DNA of 64,000 nucleotides from Populus alba (GCF_005239225.2 NC_133297.1:23101882-23165881), one strand, 5' to 3'; positions 10,442 to 20,949 are shown, counted from the stretch's first letter. The notes: a model not told the origin generated them from the sequence alone. Program-made: numbers and translations.

Positions 10442-12122
10442 TGTTGCGATGTCGCGGTCGCACAAATTAATTACCCTAGCTTAAAACACACAAGATAGTA
10501 TAGAGCAAGCAAGGGGTCGATCCCACGAGGAAGTTTGAAGTTAGATTTTTATGTTGTACGTTATGTAATTGGGGGGGATTGATTTGAAATGATTTAAACT
10601 ATGGCAGAAATTAAACTAGCAAACAAAATCAATTGAAACTGAAATATATCAAGAAAACAAACCTTGGTTGCAAGCACACATCCACCAACGGAAATTAGAA
10701 CCGATCCTTGAAACGAAACTCCAGTTTATATCATGAATTTTATCTTTTCTTAATATTGGTTAATTAACGGATCCGCCGTATAACTATCCCTAACCAACAA
10801 ACAATCACAGTGTCCGCACTAATGATTTAATCCAATGGCAGCCTTAAGATCCAGATAAATTCATAATCTTAACAACCAAGTTGTCAATTTGTGTTGCTAT
10901 GATCGAATGTTCTCCCTAAGTTTAATAACGTAGTTCCGCTACAATTATCAAGCTTAGTTGCTTCACAAGTTTATATACCACAACTCCGGTTTTGATATCA
11001 AACTTAGCAATAGATTGTTCACAATAATAACTTAGAGTCCGCTCTAGCAATCATCAACAACAATCATAGGAAATATGCATAGGAAAACAAACATACTCAT
11101 TCATAACATAAACTGAAAATAAAAGGAAGAATAAATCTCACAGTTCTTGAAATCCGAAGGTTTGTTGTGTCCTTGCAACCAAGAAAACGAGCTTAGCCTT
11201 GCATATCTATTGAACAACTACTCCTAAAGATGAAAGAATACATAATTTCTGATTTGTAGAGAGGAGAGTTTGTGTTTCTTCCTTTCTTCTTCTTTTTTTT
11301 TTCTTCTTGCTACCTCCTTCTACTTCTTCTTCCTCTTGCTACCTCCTTCTACTCACCCTCTATTTATACACAAATTGTAAGTAAGAAAATCAAAGTTCAA
11401 GTGTGAACATCAATAGATGGTGGTAGTGTGAAGGCGGCTGGCGGCTGGTGGCTGCTGTCTTGAGGTTGGTGGCTGCCATGAGGTTGGTGGCTGCCATGAG
11501 GTTGGTGGCTGCCTTCCTTAACCTTCTAGAATATTTACTAGAGGAGCTAAATTGCTGGTCGGTTTGGATGCTTCTAGATGAAATTTGGATTCGTTTCTTC
11601 ACGCAACCTGCTTGCTGGCAGAATTCAGCTGTCATCTTTGAAAAATCATATATCCCTCATATGACATCGTTTTTGGCTGAAATTTGGAGCGTTTATAGAT
11701 CTTTGAGTAAGGAATCCAACAAAATTGAGTTTGCATCAATTGGACTTCTGAAGCTCCAGATATTGAATTTTGAATGGGCAAAGGTCAACATTGGCAGACT
11801 GCGAGATTTGACTTTGAAGGATGTGATTTCCATGATCTTTCTCTTTTTATTTTTCTTGCATTACATTTCCAAAAAGGTATGGATGTTAGCTTTTTAATGC
11901 CACTGGAATCACTTCATTTCGATCTCTGGAACTCACGCTCTGCACAAAATACCGACTGAACGTCAAATCTGCCAATTACCTCCAATTTACTCCTTTTTGC
12001 ATATTTCATCCAAAAATGCCTTCAAAACATAAAACAAAGAATATCAAGGCATTTTATATAAATAACATATGCAAAACACTAGTTAAATGCGGGTGAAACT
12101 ATCGAATAATATGGTTACATCA
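10442..12122 (-). repeat. Element B 5' LTR
   Basis: This 1681 bp LTR is the promoter-side copy. It is the same as 4006-5688 except for two 1-base indels noticed by eye. It starts TGTTGCGATG and ends TTACATCA, followed by the CCTTC target duplication. Confidence 0.96.
11361..11369 (-). promoter_or_regulatory. TATA box of element B 5' LTR
   Basis: GTATAAATA on the minus strand is followed about 30 bp downstream by a pyrimidine-rich stretch of the kind common at plant start sites. This is the likely core promoter for genomic RNA. Confidence 0.72.
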
Positions 12123-12127
12123 CCTTC
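12123..12127. repeat. Target-site duplication of element B, right copy
   Basis: CCTTC is identical to 4001-4005. The interrupted pol reading of element A resumes to its right. Confidence 0.96.
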
Positions 12128-14137
12128 ATCATCAGAGTTTAAGATGTATGCGAGGTATCCCATACATCCCTTTCTTAAAAGTTGTTGGGTTGTTACCACC
12201 GATATTAAAGCATTCAGTTTGAGAACTCTCTCTCCTTCAAAAATCATTTTCTCGCCCTTAGGTGTTTGGAAAGTAACAATTTTAGCATAACAATCTATTA
12301 GTGCCTTGTATTTACTCAACCAATTCATGCCTAGTATTATGTCAAAATCATGCAGCTATAAGGGAATCAAGTCTACCTCTGTTTCATACCCAGATAAACT
12401 AAGCCCCACATCCACATATACAATATTTGTTTCAACCATGTTTCCCATTGGAGTTCCAATTACAAATCCCTTCTCTACTATTTCTACTTCCTTTCTCAAT
12501 TTAGCGACAATTCTCTTAGCAATGAATAAGTGGGTGGCACCCGGATCAAACAACACATGCACATTAAAATCATTCAATAGTAGTGTACCTGCCACCACAT
12601 CCGATGCAGCCCTGGCCTCCTCCTGTGTCAGGTGGAAGACCCTCCCCGGGGTCCGATCATTTTGTGCCCTCGGCTTCCCTCGACTGGAGTTTGCCCCTGA
12701 TTGAGAAGATCTCACTGGCCTATTAACAATGACTGACTGTTGGTGGCTCTGACTTGGCTGTCTATAGCTCTGCACTTGTCCGGTGTTCCATTTGGGGCAG
12801 TCCCTCTTGTAATGACCTCTACCACCACAGAAATGACACCCTTGACTAAGATACTGGCAGTTCCTCCACCTATGACCCTCTCCTCTGCACACAAAACATC
12901 GCCCAGGGGAAACTGAGCAGTCCCCAGGGTGTTTTTGTCCACACTTTACACAAAAAGGATAGTCCACACTCTCAAGTGCGATTGAGCGGTCACCGGCCCC
13001 AGTAGAAGAGTTTGCCCTCAAGTGCGACTGTCCAACCATCACTCTCCCACTTGACTGCTGGTGAGGCGGTAATATCAAACTCCCCTTTTTTCCGTACTGC
13101 TCAAACACTCCACTTTTTCCTTTCTTCGGGTGTGACGGTCTGCCGCTGAAATAATCCCCATCTCTCTTTTTGCTTATACCCTGATACCCACCTTGGCTTT
13201 CTCCAATACACGCCTCCAAAGCTTGTGCAGCCTCAATCAACTCCCTCACTGATTTAAATAGCAAAGCAATCAATCCTTGTCTCAAATCTTGTCGTAAACC
13301 ATCTCTCAACTTTTCAATCATATGTTCCTATGTCGGCACAAAATGTGGGGCGAACAAAGAGAGGTCATGGAATCTCCTTTCATACTCCAATACTGACATA
13401 TCACCCTGTCTTAATGCCAAGAACTCTTGTTCCTTCACCTTGCGATGATACTTGGAATAAAACTGATTCTCAAACTCTATCTTGAAGTCACTCCAAGTTA
13501 GTGTCTCAGTCGCACGCCTCAGCTGAACCGTTTCCCACCATGTCATGGCCCTATCATACAGTAACTGGGTTGCACAATTTACCTTCAAACCCTCGGGTAT
13601 GCTTATTTGAATCATTGTCTTCTCTACCTTCCTGATCCATCTTCCAGCTATCTCTGCATCTTGCTCCCCTATATACGGTTCACAACCCATTTCCCTCATA
13701 CTTTTGACTAGTCGCACCAGTGGCACCACATTATCCATGGTCATGCTAGTCATAGGGGCTGCTGGTGGAATCTGCGTGGTGGGAGTTGTTTGTGCCGCTG
13801 AACTAGCCATGCCTTCCATCACTGCTTTAACTATTTGTACAAGGAGTCCCGCATCTACATATTGTGGGGGCACCTCGGTTGGAACAGTAGATGGTCGTGC
13901 TTCTGATCTTTCTCGCTGCTTAGTGGCGACTAGGGGTGTTCTCTCTGTCTGATTAGGCCTCGAGCCTTCCCCCGCCACCGTATCTCCCCCCTGAAAGGTT
14001 TCAGGTGGTATTATCGGAGCATGAGATGCTGTATCTTCCAAGGGATCTTCGTCTTGCCAACCTTGGGTACCTCGGTTCATGCCCCTCCTTTCTAAGGAGG
14101 GCGGCTCAGTTCGTGTCCCTTGTCGGGTGCGTACCAT
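12128..14137 (-). pseudogene. Gag and protease, element A (broken)
   Basis: The likely start is the ATG at 14135-14137 (AGGATGG context, reading MVRTRQG). The Gag capsid domain follows (ITMIQISIPEGLK-type region, WWETVQL, FYSKYHR). A TAG at 13328-13330 interrupts an otherwise collinear frame, which resumes MIEKLRDGLR. Three Cys/His knuckles follow: C-X2-C-X3-H-X3-C, then two C-X2-C-X4-H-X4-C (CFVCRGEGHRWRNC and CHFCGGRGHYKRDC). The protease active site, normally D-S/T-G, reads D-P-G near 12547, which should inactivate it. A second TAG lies at 12356-12358. The frame then continues (NWLSKY) to the element B insertion. Confidence 0.9.
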
Positions 14138-14189
14138 CCTGAAATTCATCACAACAACACATTTATTAATGATCCTCAGGATCCATACC

Positions 14190-14206
14190 AAGTGCTCTGA
14201 TACCAA
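14190..14206 (-). promoter_or_regulatory. Primer binding site, tRNA-iMet type, element A
   Basis: The minus strand reads TTGGTATCAGAGC directly after the LTR end TGTTACA, with two bases between. TGGTATCAGAGC is the usual plant initiator-Met primer site of chromoviruses and fixes the LTR boundary at 14208. Confidence 0.92.
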
Positions 14207-16888
14207 CTGTAACAACCCGGCTTTCCAAGCCCAAAACACAGTAATTTTTTTTTTTATATGCATTCAATCCACATGGTGCCGGCAATCAATGAATCTAAAT
14301 CCTCACATCATCAAAATACAATCCATACAATCAACATTTCATTTCAAAGTGAATCTTACACAAACACGTAATATTAAGGTTGCTTGATTTGAAGTTCATA
14401 TTAAAAATATATACACAGACATGAGTTTGCAGTCTTATCCTACTAATAGTCATCACAATTTTAAACAAAAAGGATCTAATAAAAGTTATACATTCAGTAC
14501 ATTGATCCATACAAAATACATTGTGATTTAAAATACATCTACATAATTCCTTGCAAAAGTAGGTTCCCGTGTATCGAGTTTCCTAGACATCTCGTTGGTG
14601 TGAAGTCCCTGCAGCAGTACAAACATTTAAGAGAATGCAAATACTTAATAATAATAAGAATGGTAACTAACGGTTTGGCAATTAAATAAAGCATTAGCAA
14701 TTATAATTTCTTCATGTATTTGCTATAACAACTAGTAGTACATATAGATACACAAGTTTTCGGATGCCATTCGCCAAAACTAGTCATTCATTTGTCCCGG
14801 CCATCCATCCGGATTCCATGGCGAAAGCTGCGTCCCTGCCGATCCCAAAATCGGCAACAGAAACTGCATTGTTGCCGATCAAGGAATCGGCAGCGAAACC
14901 TGTGTCGCTGCCGATTTCTGTATCGGCAGCGAAGAGTGTGTCGCTGCTGATCCAGAATCGGCAGTGGAAACTGCGTCGTTGCCAATCCAGAATCGGCAGC
15001 GGAATCATTCCTTTATCCCGGCCATCCGTTTGGATGCCATTAGCCAAAGCTAATCACTCCTTCATCCCGACCATCCATTTGGATGCCATTAGCCGAAGCT
15101 AATCACTCTTTGTCCCCGCCATCCATTCGGATGCCATTAGCCGAAGCTAATCACTCATTTGTCCCGGTTTAATCAACATTTAAGCGTTCGACAATTTAAT
15201 ATCGGTTCTAACAATACGGTAGTACTCAAGCTAAAATATTTCAAGATTCAACGTATGAAAAAGAAAGGTGCAAGTCACCTACCTGCTCCACCTGTGGGTC
15301 GTTCCTGTCTTGATGATGGTCCAATCCCGACCGCACCACCTAAGACATCAATGGTCACAAATCAGCACAGTTGTATTTATTTTACTTTTGATTCATATCC
15401 ATCATCACACTTATTTCAAGAGTTCATATGTTCACATTCAAGTGTTCCATATTTTACACCATCATATCATGAAATTGTTACTAGCATTTAAGTCATTCCT
15501 GCCTAGGAGGCTTATTGTAGAAATCGGCAGCGAGAACTGGTTCGCTGCGGGCTGCCTAATTTGGCAGCGAGAACTGGTTCGCTGCGGGCTGCCAGTTCGG
15601 CAGCGACACCTGTTTCGCTGCCGGCAGCGAAAACTGCATCGCTGTTGGTGCCATAATTTCGCTGCACAATGCACAACTCGGCAGCGAATATCAATTCGCT
15701 GCAGGAAGTTCAGTTTCGGCAGCGAAACAGAATTTCACTGCGCAACACACAAATCGGCAGCGAATATCGATTCGCTGCAGGAGGTTCGGTTGCGGCAGCG
15801 AAACCGAATTTCGCTGGGCAACACACAAATCGGCAGCGAATATCAATTCGCTGCAGGAGGTTCGGTTGCGGTAGCGAAACAGAATTTCGCTGCGCAACAC
15901 ACAAATAGGCAGCGAATATCGATTCCCTGCAGGAGGTTCGGTTGCGGCAGCGAAACCAAATTTCGCTGCGCAACACAGAAATCAGCAGCGAATATCGATT
16001 CGTTGCAGGAGGTTCCGTTGCAGCAGCGAAACAGAATTTCACTGCGCCAAACACAAATCGGAACCATCAATTTCAGCACATAGTTCTTCAACAAAATTCC
16101 AGCAACAACATCACAGCAAAACACATTGATTTCAGCAACAATGATCATAGCAGAACACATTAAATTTCAGCAGCAACATCACAGCACAACACATTAATTC
16201 CAGCAACAATCATCACAGCAGAACACATTAATTCCAGCAGCAACATCACAATAGAAAACATTAAATTTCAGCAACAACATCACAGCAAAACACATTGATT
16301 TTAGCAACAATCATCACACCAAAACACATTAATTCCAGCAGCAACATCACAGCAGAACACATTAAATTTCAGCAGAACACACACACACATGCATTCTGGC
16401 CTACCCCATAGTTAAAGCCAGCCCTCTACCATGATTTGTTAGATGTTCTGAAATTGACTTTATTTCACTTCTGTTTGCTAGTTCTTCTAGTTAATTTCAG
16501 TTTCCTTCATAGCTGGTTTAGGTCTTAGATTAATTTTTCTTAGGGTTTTTCTTCTTCATTTTCGTTTCTGATTTTAAGGGGAAGAGGAAGGGAGTTTCAT
16601 GACCCATACCTTCTGAATTTAACTAAGTTTGAGGAAGGTTTGACACTATTCTTTTCTCTTCAGCTGCTGGTTCTCCTCCTTCTTCTTCCTCTCACGTTTT
16701 CCAGCTCTCTTTTTCCTCTCCTCTATACAGCTGCCCACTCCTCTCTCAAGGTCTCATCTCTCCCTCACAAGTTCACAAGGCAATCTCTATTGGTTTGATT
16801 CACGTTTCTGTTGTGAAAGGGGAAGGGAAGAAGGGCATGCAGCTGCTGGTTTGGGAAGAAGATGGATTATTCTCTCTCCCCTCTTTGT

Positions 16889-16896
16889 ATTTATAC
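16889..16896 (-). promoter_or_regulatory. TATA box of element A 5' LTR
   Basis: TATAAATA on the minus strand is shared with the left LTR copy at 643-650. A CT-rich stretch lies downstream. This is the probable core promoter. Confidence 0.68.
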
Positions 16897-17290
16897 TACC
16901 CATCAAATGAAATGGGTTGTTTGGGGGTTGGTTTAGGTGTGTTCTTATCCTTGTTTGGTTTATCTAAAACCAGTTTTACCCCTCCCTCCCAGCTCTGCGT
17001 CACTGTTGATTGAGAAATCGGCAGCGAAAACTGCATCGCTGCCAATTTCTGCTTCGACAGCGAAAACAGCGTCGCTGCCGATCCAGAAATCGGCAGCAGA
17101 AACTGCGTCGCTGCCGATCAAGAAATGGGCAGCGAAAAACTGTGTCGTTGCCCATTTCTGTATCGATAGTGAAGGCTGCGTCGCTGCCAAATCCAGAATC
17201 GGCAGCGAAGACTGCGTCGCTGCCGATTTCCGCATTGGCAGCGAAGACTACATTCATCATCATCTGTCTCTCTCTCTCTCTCTAAATATG

Positions 17291-17293
<3 letters not shown>

Positions 17294-17355
<62 letters not shown>
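17294..17355. repeat. TA dinucleotide microsatellite
   Basis: About 30 TA units lie near the sense start of element A's 5' LTR. The matching place in the 3' LTR (1040-1052) has only about six, so the run expanded or contracted after insertion. Confidence 0.95.
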
Positions 17356-17357
<2 letters not shown>

Positions 17358-17372
17358 CTTTGGGTGTTTACA

Positions 17373-17744
17373 TGAATGGTCTATTTTTGTGTTGTACTAA
17401 ATGCTAAATTGTTATGGAATGTTTGTTGGTGTATTACAAAGGATAGAATATCTTGTTATAGTGATTACATGAACTGCCTTTGGAATGATTGACGGGTTAA
17501 TAATTAGCTTTAGCTAATGGCATCCTAAGTGGATGGTCGGGACTCACAAATGGCATCCTAAGTGGATGACCGAGACTTACAAATGATTAGCTTCGACTAA
17601 TAGCATCCTGTGTGGATGACCGGGACTGACAAATTATTAGCTTCAGCTAATGGCATCCAAATGAATGACCAGGAAAAATGATTGATTAGCTTCGGCTAAT
17701 GACATCTGAATAGATAATCGGGATAAATGATTGATTAGCTCCAT
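17373..17744 (+). repeat. Tekay-type LTR fragment (host of element A)
   Basis: This matches 61640-61900 in the same orientation, starting from the TGAATGGTCTAT stretch. It carries four UUCG-type hairpin units (17503, 17585, 17635, 17685). It lies directly against the right end of element A and in opposite sense to it, so A inserted into this older LTR. Confidence 0.8.
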
Positions 17745-18180
17745 TGATTAGTCTTTAAAAATGCATTTTTATCAAGGTTTTATATCATCATTTTGCACTT
17801 GAAGTATCAATAACTCTTTAACTAAAGCATGTTTTATAATAACATATCTAATAATATAAGATACCTTTAATTTATGGTAAATGCTCATATTAAATGCAGG
17901 CCTATCACATAAATGAAAGGATTGATTTATGAGTTTAAGTACTGAAATTGAAAGGACAAAGAGAGGGCCAAACTTAGAAAAGAGATGTTGGTGCAGTCCA
18001 AACTGGAACACTGTTCGGTAATTGGGTCATATCTGGAGCTGTAGATCTCAGATTTAGGTCTACTTTATATGGATGGAAATATAAGAGATAGGCCTACAAC
18101 TTTCTTGTGGAGTCCTGGAGACCAAAAAATATATTAATTCCATATAGTTTAGCCTTGAAATAGTTGGGTCATTACACTGT
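17745..18180 (+). repeat. Athila-type LTR fragment, sense start
   Basis: The fragment starts TGATTAGTC and closely matches the reverse complement of the sense start of element C's LTR (27865 downward) for about 250 bp, including GTTGGTGCAGTCCAAACTG. It then diverges. The same LTR start appears at 51673-51813. No full partner LTR is present here. Confidence 0.75.
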
Positions 18181-18463
18181 TGGCCATCTATTTTTTAGGA
18201 GAGCACAAGTTATTCTCTCTTCTTCGCTGTATTTATACCCCTCTTAAATGTGGAAGGGTGTTTGGAAGGCTGGTTACCCTTGTTCTTATCCCTATTTGGT
18301 TCATCCTAAGGCTAGTTAAATCCTTCATAGTTCCCATTTAGAGTACCCTAGTTATGCTCCCTCACATTTCCCCTTAGAACAGGTGGATCCATACCCCTCA
18401 ATTCTTTTTTAACATGGGTCTTCCCAAGACTAAATTTTCTTTAGGTTTTTCATGGGTGTTACA
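18181..18463 (-). repeat. Tekay-type LTR fragment
   Basis: This resembles 16886-16990 of element A's LTR (a TGTATTTATAC promoter segment followed by the ACCCTTGTTCTTATCC segment). It ends in GGGTGTTACA at 18463, consistent with the sense start of a minus-strand LTR. Confidence 0.55.
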
Positions 18464-18477
18464 AAAAATTTTGTCGG

Positions 18478-18720
18478 GCGTTACACGTTATCGCCTCAGA
18501 AATCATCAACGAAACTACTTCCACAACTGACGTATGGATTTGTTAGTGTACACACATCCCCTACTGACTCAGAAATTGTCAACAAAAACTAAGTCATTAT
18601 CGACTCAGAAATCATCAACGAAACTGCTTCCACAGTTGACACATGGATTCATTAGCACATATAAATGAAACTACTTCCACAACTGACATGTAGATTTGTT
18701 AGTGCACAAACTCTCACATT
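18478..18720. repeat. Short minisatellite, irregular ~80-110 bp units
   Basis: Variants of GAAACTACTTCCACAACTGA followed by a GGATTTGTTAGTG-like stretch recur at about 18510, 18605 and 18665. No coding potential was seen. Confidence 0.6.
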
Positions 18721-18769
18721 GTTATCACTTGATCCTGCTCATATACTCATTTAACAAGTATTCTTAAAC

Positions 18770-19554
18770 CTTTATTTTCACACACACACTTTAACATATG
18801 ATTGTGGGTTGCACATTGGATTATTACATTATTTATGTTCTTTTGTTAAAGGTAATAACTAAGGGAAAGGGAAAGTATATAATTTGAAAAAAAATTTGAT
18901 AATATTGATGATAATAAAAACGTAGATAAGTTTGGTTTGGTAGTCTCCCTAACCTAAGCAATTAAGCCCGAAGGGGTGTTTTAACACCTAATACCCTAAA
19001 GTCAACTAACTTGGGAGCTATTGGCCCAAAGCTTGTTACATGGGTTAAGGAGAAAAGCTTAAGGGAATCAAACAGTGCACTATCTACGTATCAGTATATA
19101 TAACCCGAGTTACTAAGCTCGTAGGGGTGTCTCAACACTTAATGCCCTAAGACCAACTGGTCTGGGAGTCATTAGCGGAAAACTCGTTACATGGGTTAAA
19201 GATGCATTGTGTTATATGTGTATATAAAGAAAAAAAAAGAAAAAAAAAAAAAAAAATAAATAAAAAAATAAATAATAATCCCAACCCAAGGAAGTTAACC
19301 TTAACATTAGAACATAATATTGTTTTCTTCCAACAAAAGCCCTATCATCTATATTTTCATACATTAAGCACATAAAAAGAAGGTTTATTAATATATTGTT
19401 TAAGATATATGAAGCAGGAATATAAATTTCACGAGTTTGTTTATCTGGATAGATTAATGGAAGTTGAATGATGAATGTCTTGCTTTGTGGAACTTGCAAA
19501 TTGTTTTTCTATTTTAACGTTTTGATTACTAGGGACTAATAATAAGCTGATTGG
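18770..19554 (+). repeat. Large inverted repeat, arm 1
   Basis: About 785 bp are repeated as reverse complement at 19740-20517 with roughly 90% identity by eye. Each arm contains two diverged copies of a ~155 bp module ending in TTACATGGGTTAA (near 18960-19045 and 19115-19200). The inner end has TGATTACTAGGGACTAAT. The spacer between arms is about 185 bp. I found no clear transposon ends or target duplication. Confidence 0.85.
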
Positions 19555-19582
19555 GAGAATACTAAAGAGGAATTTAAGATGT

Positions 19583-19713
19583 AAGATTAATGTGAGGATT
19601 AAACAATAATAAAAAAAACAAATATGAAGGTTAGAGGATCCACTAATGGTACTTCAAACAATATAGTATAAACTCTTATTACTCAATTCGAAACCACACA
19701 CAAAGGAGGTTCC
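19583..19713 (-). repeat. Element C-type LTR fragment in the inverted-repeat spacer
   Basis: This matches 26575-26712 of element C's LTR, including CACTAATGGTA and AAACCACACACAAAGGAG. It may be what remains of C's left (3') LTR after rearrangement. Confidence 0.7.
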
Positions 19714-19739
19714 ATGAATGGCTATTCATCTGGCACCCT

Positions 19740-20517
19740 CCAACCAGCTTATTACTAGTCCCTAGTAATCAAAACGGTAAAATAGAAAAAATAATTTTCA
19801 AGTTCCACAAAGCAAGGCATTCATCATTCAACTTCCATTAATCTATCAAAATAAACAAACTCTCATTAAATTTATATATTCCTGCTTCATATATCTTAAA
19901 CAAGATATTAATAAACCTTCGTTTTATGTGCTCAATGTATGAAAACATAGATGATGGGGCTTTTGTTGGAAGAAAACAATATTATGTTCTAATGTTAAGG
20001 TTAACTTCCTTGGGTTGGGATTATTATTATTTTTTTGTTTTTCTTTCTTTTTTGTTATTTATATACACATACAACATAATGCATCTTTAACCCATGTAAC
20101 AAGTTTTCGGCTAATGACTCCCAGACCAGTTGGTCTTAGGGCATTAGGTGTTGAGACACCCCTATGAGCTCAGTAACTCGGGTTGCAGATATTGATACGT
20201 AAATAGTGCAATGTTTGATTCCCTTAAGCTTTTCTCCTTAACCCATGTAACAAGCTTTGGGCCAATAGCTTCCAAGTCAGTTGACTTTAAGGTATTAGGT
20301 GTTAAAACACCCCTTCATGCTTAAATGCTTAAGTTAAGGAGGCTATGAAACCAAACTTATCTACGTTTTTATTATCATCAATATTATCATATTTTTTTCC
20401 AAATTATATACTATCCCTATCCCTTAGTTGTTATCTTTAACAAAAGAGCATAAATAATGTAATAATCTAATGTGTAACCCACAATCATATGTTAAAGTGT
20501 GTGTGTGAAAATGAAAG
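19740..20517 (-). repeat. Large inverted repeat, arm 2
   Basis: This is the reverse complement partner of 18770-19554. A transcript through both arms would fold into a hairpin of about 780 bp, a possible source of small RNAs. Confidence 0.85.
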
Positions 20518-20539
20518 AATTGGAGGACTCACCTAATAA

Positions 20540-20725
20540 TTAGACATTTGCTTCAATTAGCCAGCGAATATCTTCAGGAATTCCATGATTCATTAACAAC
20601 CTCAATCTTGCACATCTAGCACGATAAAATTTTGTAATCGCATTTGGAGGTAAAGCAGGAAAATACCTTTTCAATTTTTCAAGAGTGGTGTCCATTTTCA
20701 AATGAGAATTGAGGAAAAGATTCAA
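20540..20725 (-). CDS. Small ORF of unknown function, 61 aa, downstream of element C integrase
   Basis: I do not recognise this protein. It is charged, with a central segment LKRYFPALPPNAITKFYRA followed by two closely spaced Arg-rich stretches and an acidic-aromatic end (EDIRWLIE). It lies between the integrase tail of element C and the inverted repeat, the region where some Athila elements carry extra ORFs. It might be a fragment of such an ORF, a captured host fragment, or chance. The composition looks more protein-like than the neighbouring AT-rich frames. Confidence 0.3.
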   Translation of the reverse strand: MNLFLNSHLKMDTTLEKLKRYFPALPPNAITKFYRARCARLRLLMNHGIPEDIRWLIEANV

Positions 20726-20949
20726 AGAAGGCAGAAAGAGCAGAGAATTGTAGAAATATATACAAATATCAGCTATTATGGGAAACTGAAAGAACCGACT
20801 TAAGTCACAGAGTACTGTTATCCGTCATTTGACCGAGGTGAGAGAAAGACTTGCAAAACAAAAGTTACACCAAAACAAAAAACAAAACAATGTGACAAAA
20901 AGAATCAATCTTTATATACAGGATCACTCAATTCAATAGAGTCATTTTC

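Larger units (their letters stand above)
4006..12122 (-). mobile_element. Element B: young non-autonomous Athila-like LTR retrotransposon
   Basis: This is a complete 8.1 kb element with two LTRs (4006-5688 and 10442-12122), 5-bp target duplications, a perfect tRNA-Asp primer site and a PPT. It has one long ORF with Gag, protease and only the integrase C-terminal domain. RT, RNase H and the integrase catalytic core are absent, so it must be mobilised in trans. The LTRs differ by two single-base indels (near 5314 versus 11749, and near 5619 versus 12053), and I noticed no substitutions, so insertion is very recent. The Athila relationship is inferred from the DLGAS protease, the tRNA-Asp primer site and similarity of the integrase tail to element C. 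Confidence 0.95.
1..17372 (-). mobile_element. Element A: Tekay-type Ty3/Gypsy retrotransposon (degenerate, left end outside window)
   Basis: The order read on the minus strand is LTR (17372-14208), tRNA-iMet primer site (about 14194-14205), Gag with zinc knuckles, protease, RT, RNase H, integrase with chromodomain-like tail, then the second LTR (1074 to beyond position 1). This protein order, the ~3.2 kb LTR and the integrase tail fit the Tekay/Del chromovirus lineage. The coding region has at least five in-frame stops and several frameshifts, so the copy is dead. It is split at 4005/12123 by element B. Its right flank (17373 on) is part of an oppositely oriented relative of its own LTR, so A is itself nested. 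The other target duplication lies outside the window and could not be checked. Confidence 0.93.
14208..17372 (-). repeat. Element A 5' LTR (3.2 kb, with three hairpin-repeat arrays)
   Basis: The LTR runs on the plus strand from TGTAACAACCC to GGGTGTTTACA, giving TGTAA...TTACA ends. It contains GCAGCGA-type palindromic arrays at about 14820-15000 and 17010-17250, and a 76-bp tandem array at about 15520-16065 (unit starts near 15752, 15828, 15904). Between these are units carrying the palindrome ATTAGCCGAAGCTAAT at 15039, 15088 and 15136, about 49 bp apart. CA-rich units follow at 16080-16390. A TA run lies at about 17294-17355. Short open frames in these arrays are artefacts of repeats. Confidence 0.93.

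Noticed and set aside
14764..16163. Many overlapping open frames on both strands in the element A LTR
   Set aside because: They are translations of the GCAGCGA and ATTAGC repeat units, open on both strands because the units lack stops. No conserved protein motifs are present.
18770..20517. Mutator-like transposon with long terminal inverted repeats
   Set aside because: The arms have no recognisable MULE ends, no 9-bp duplication was found, and the spacer is an LTR piece with no transposase.
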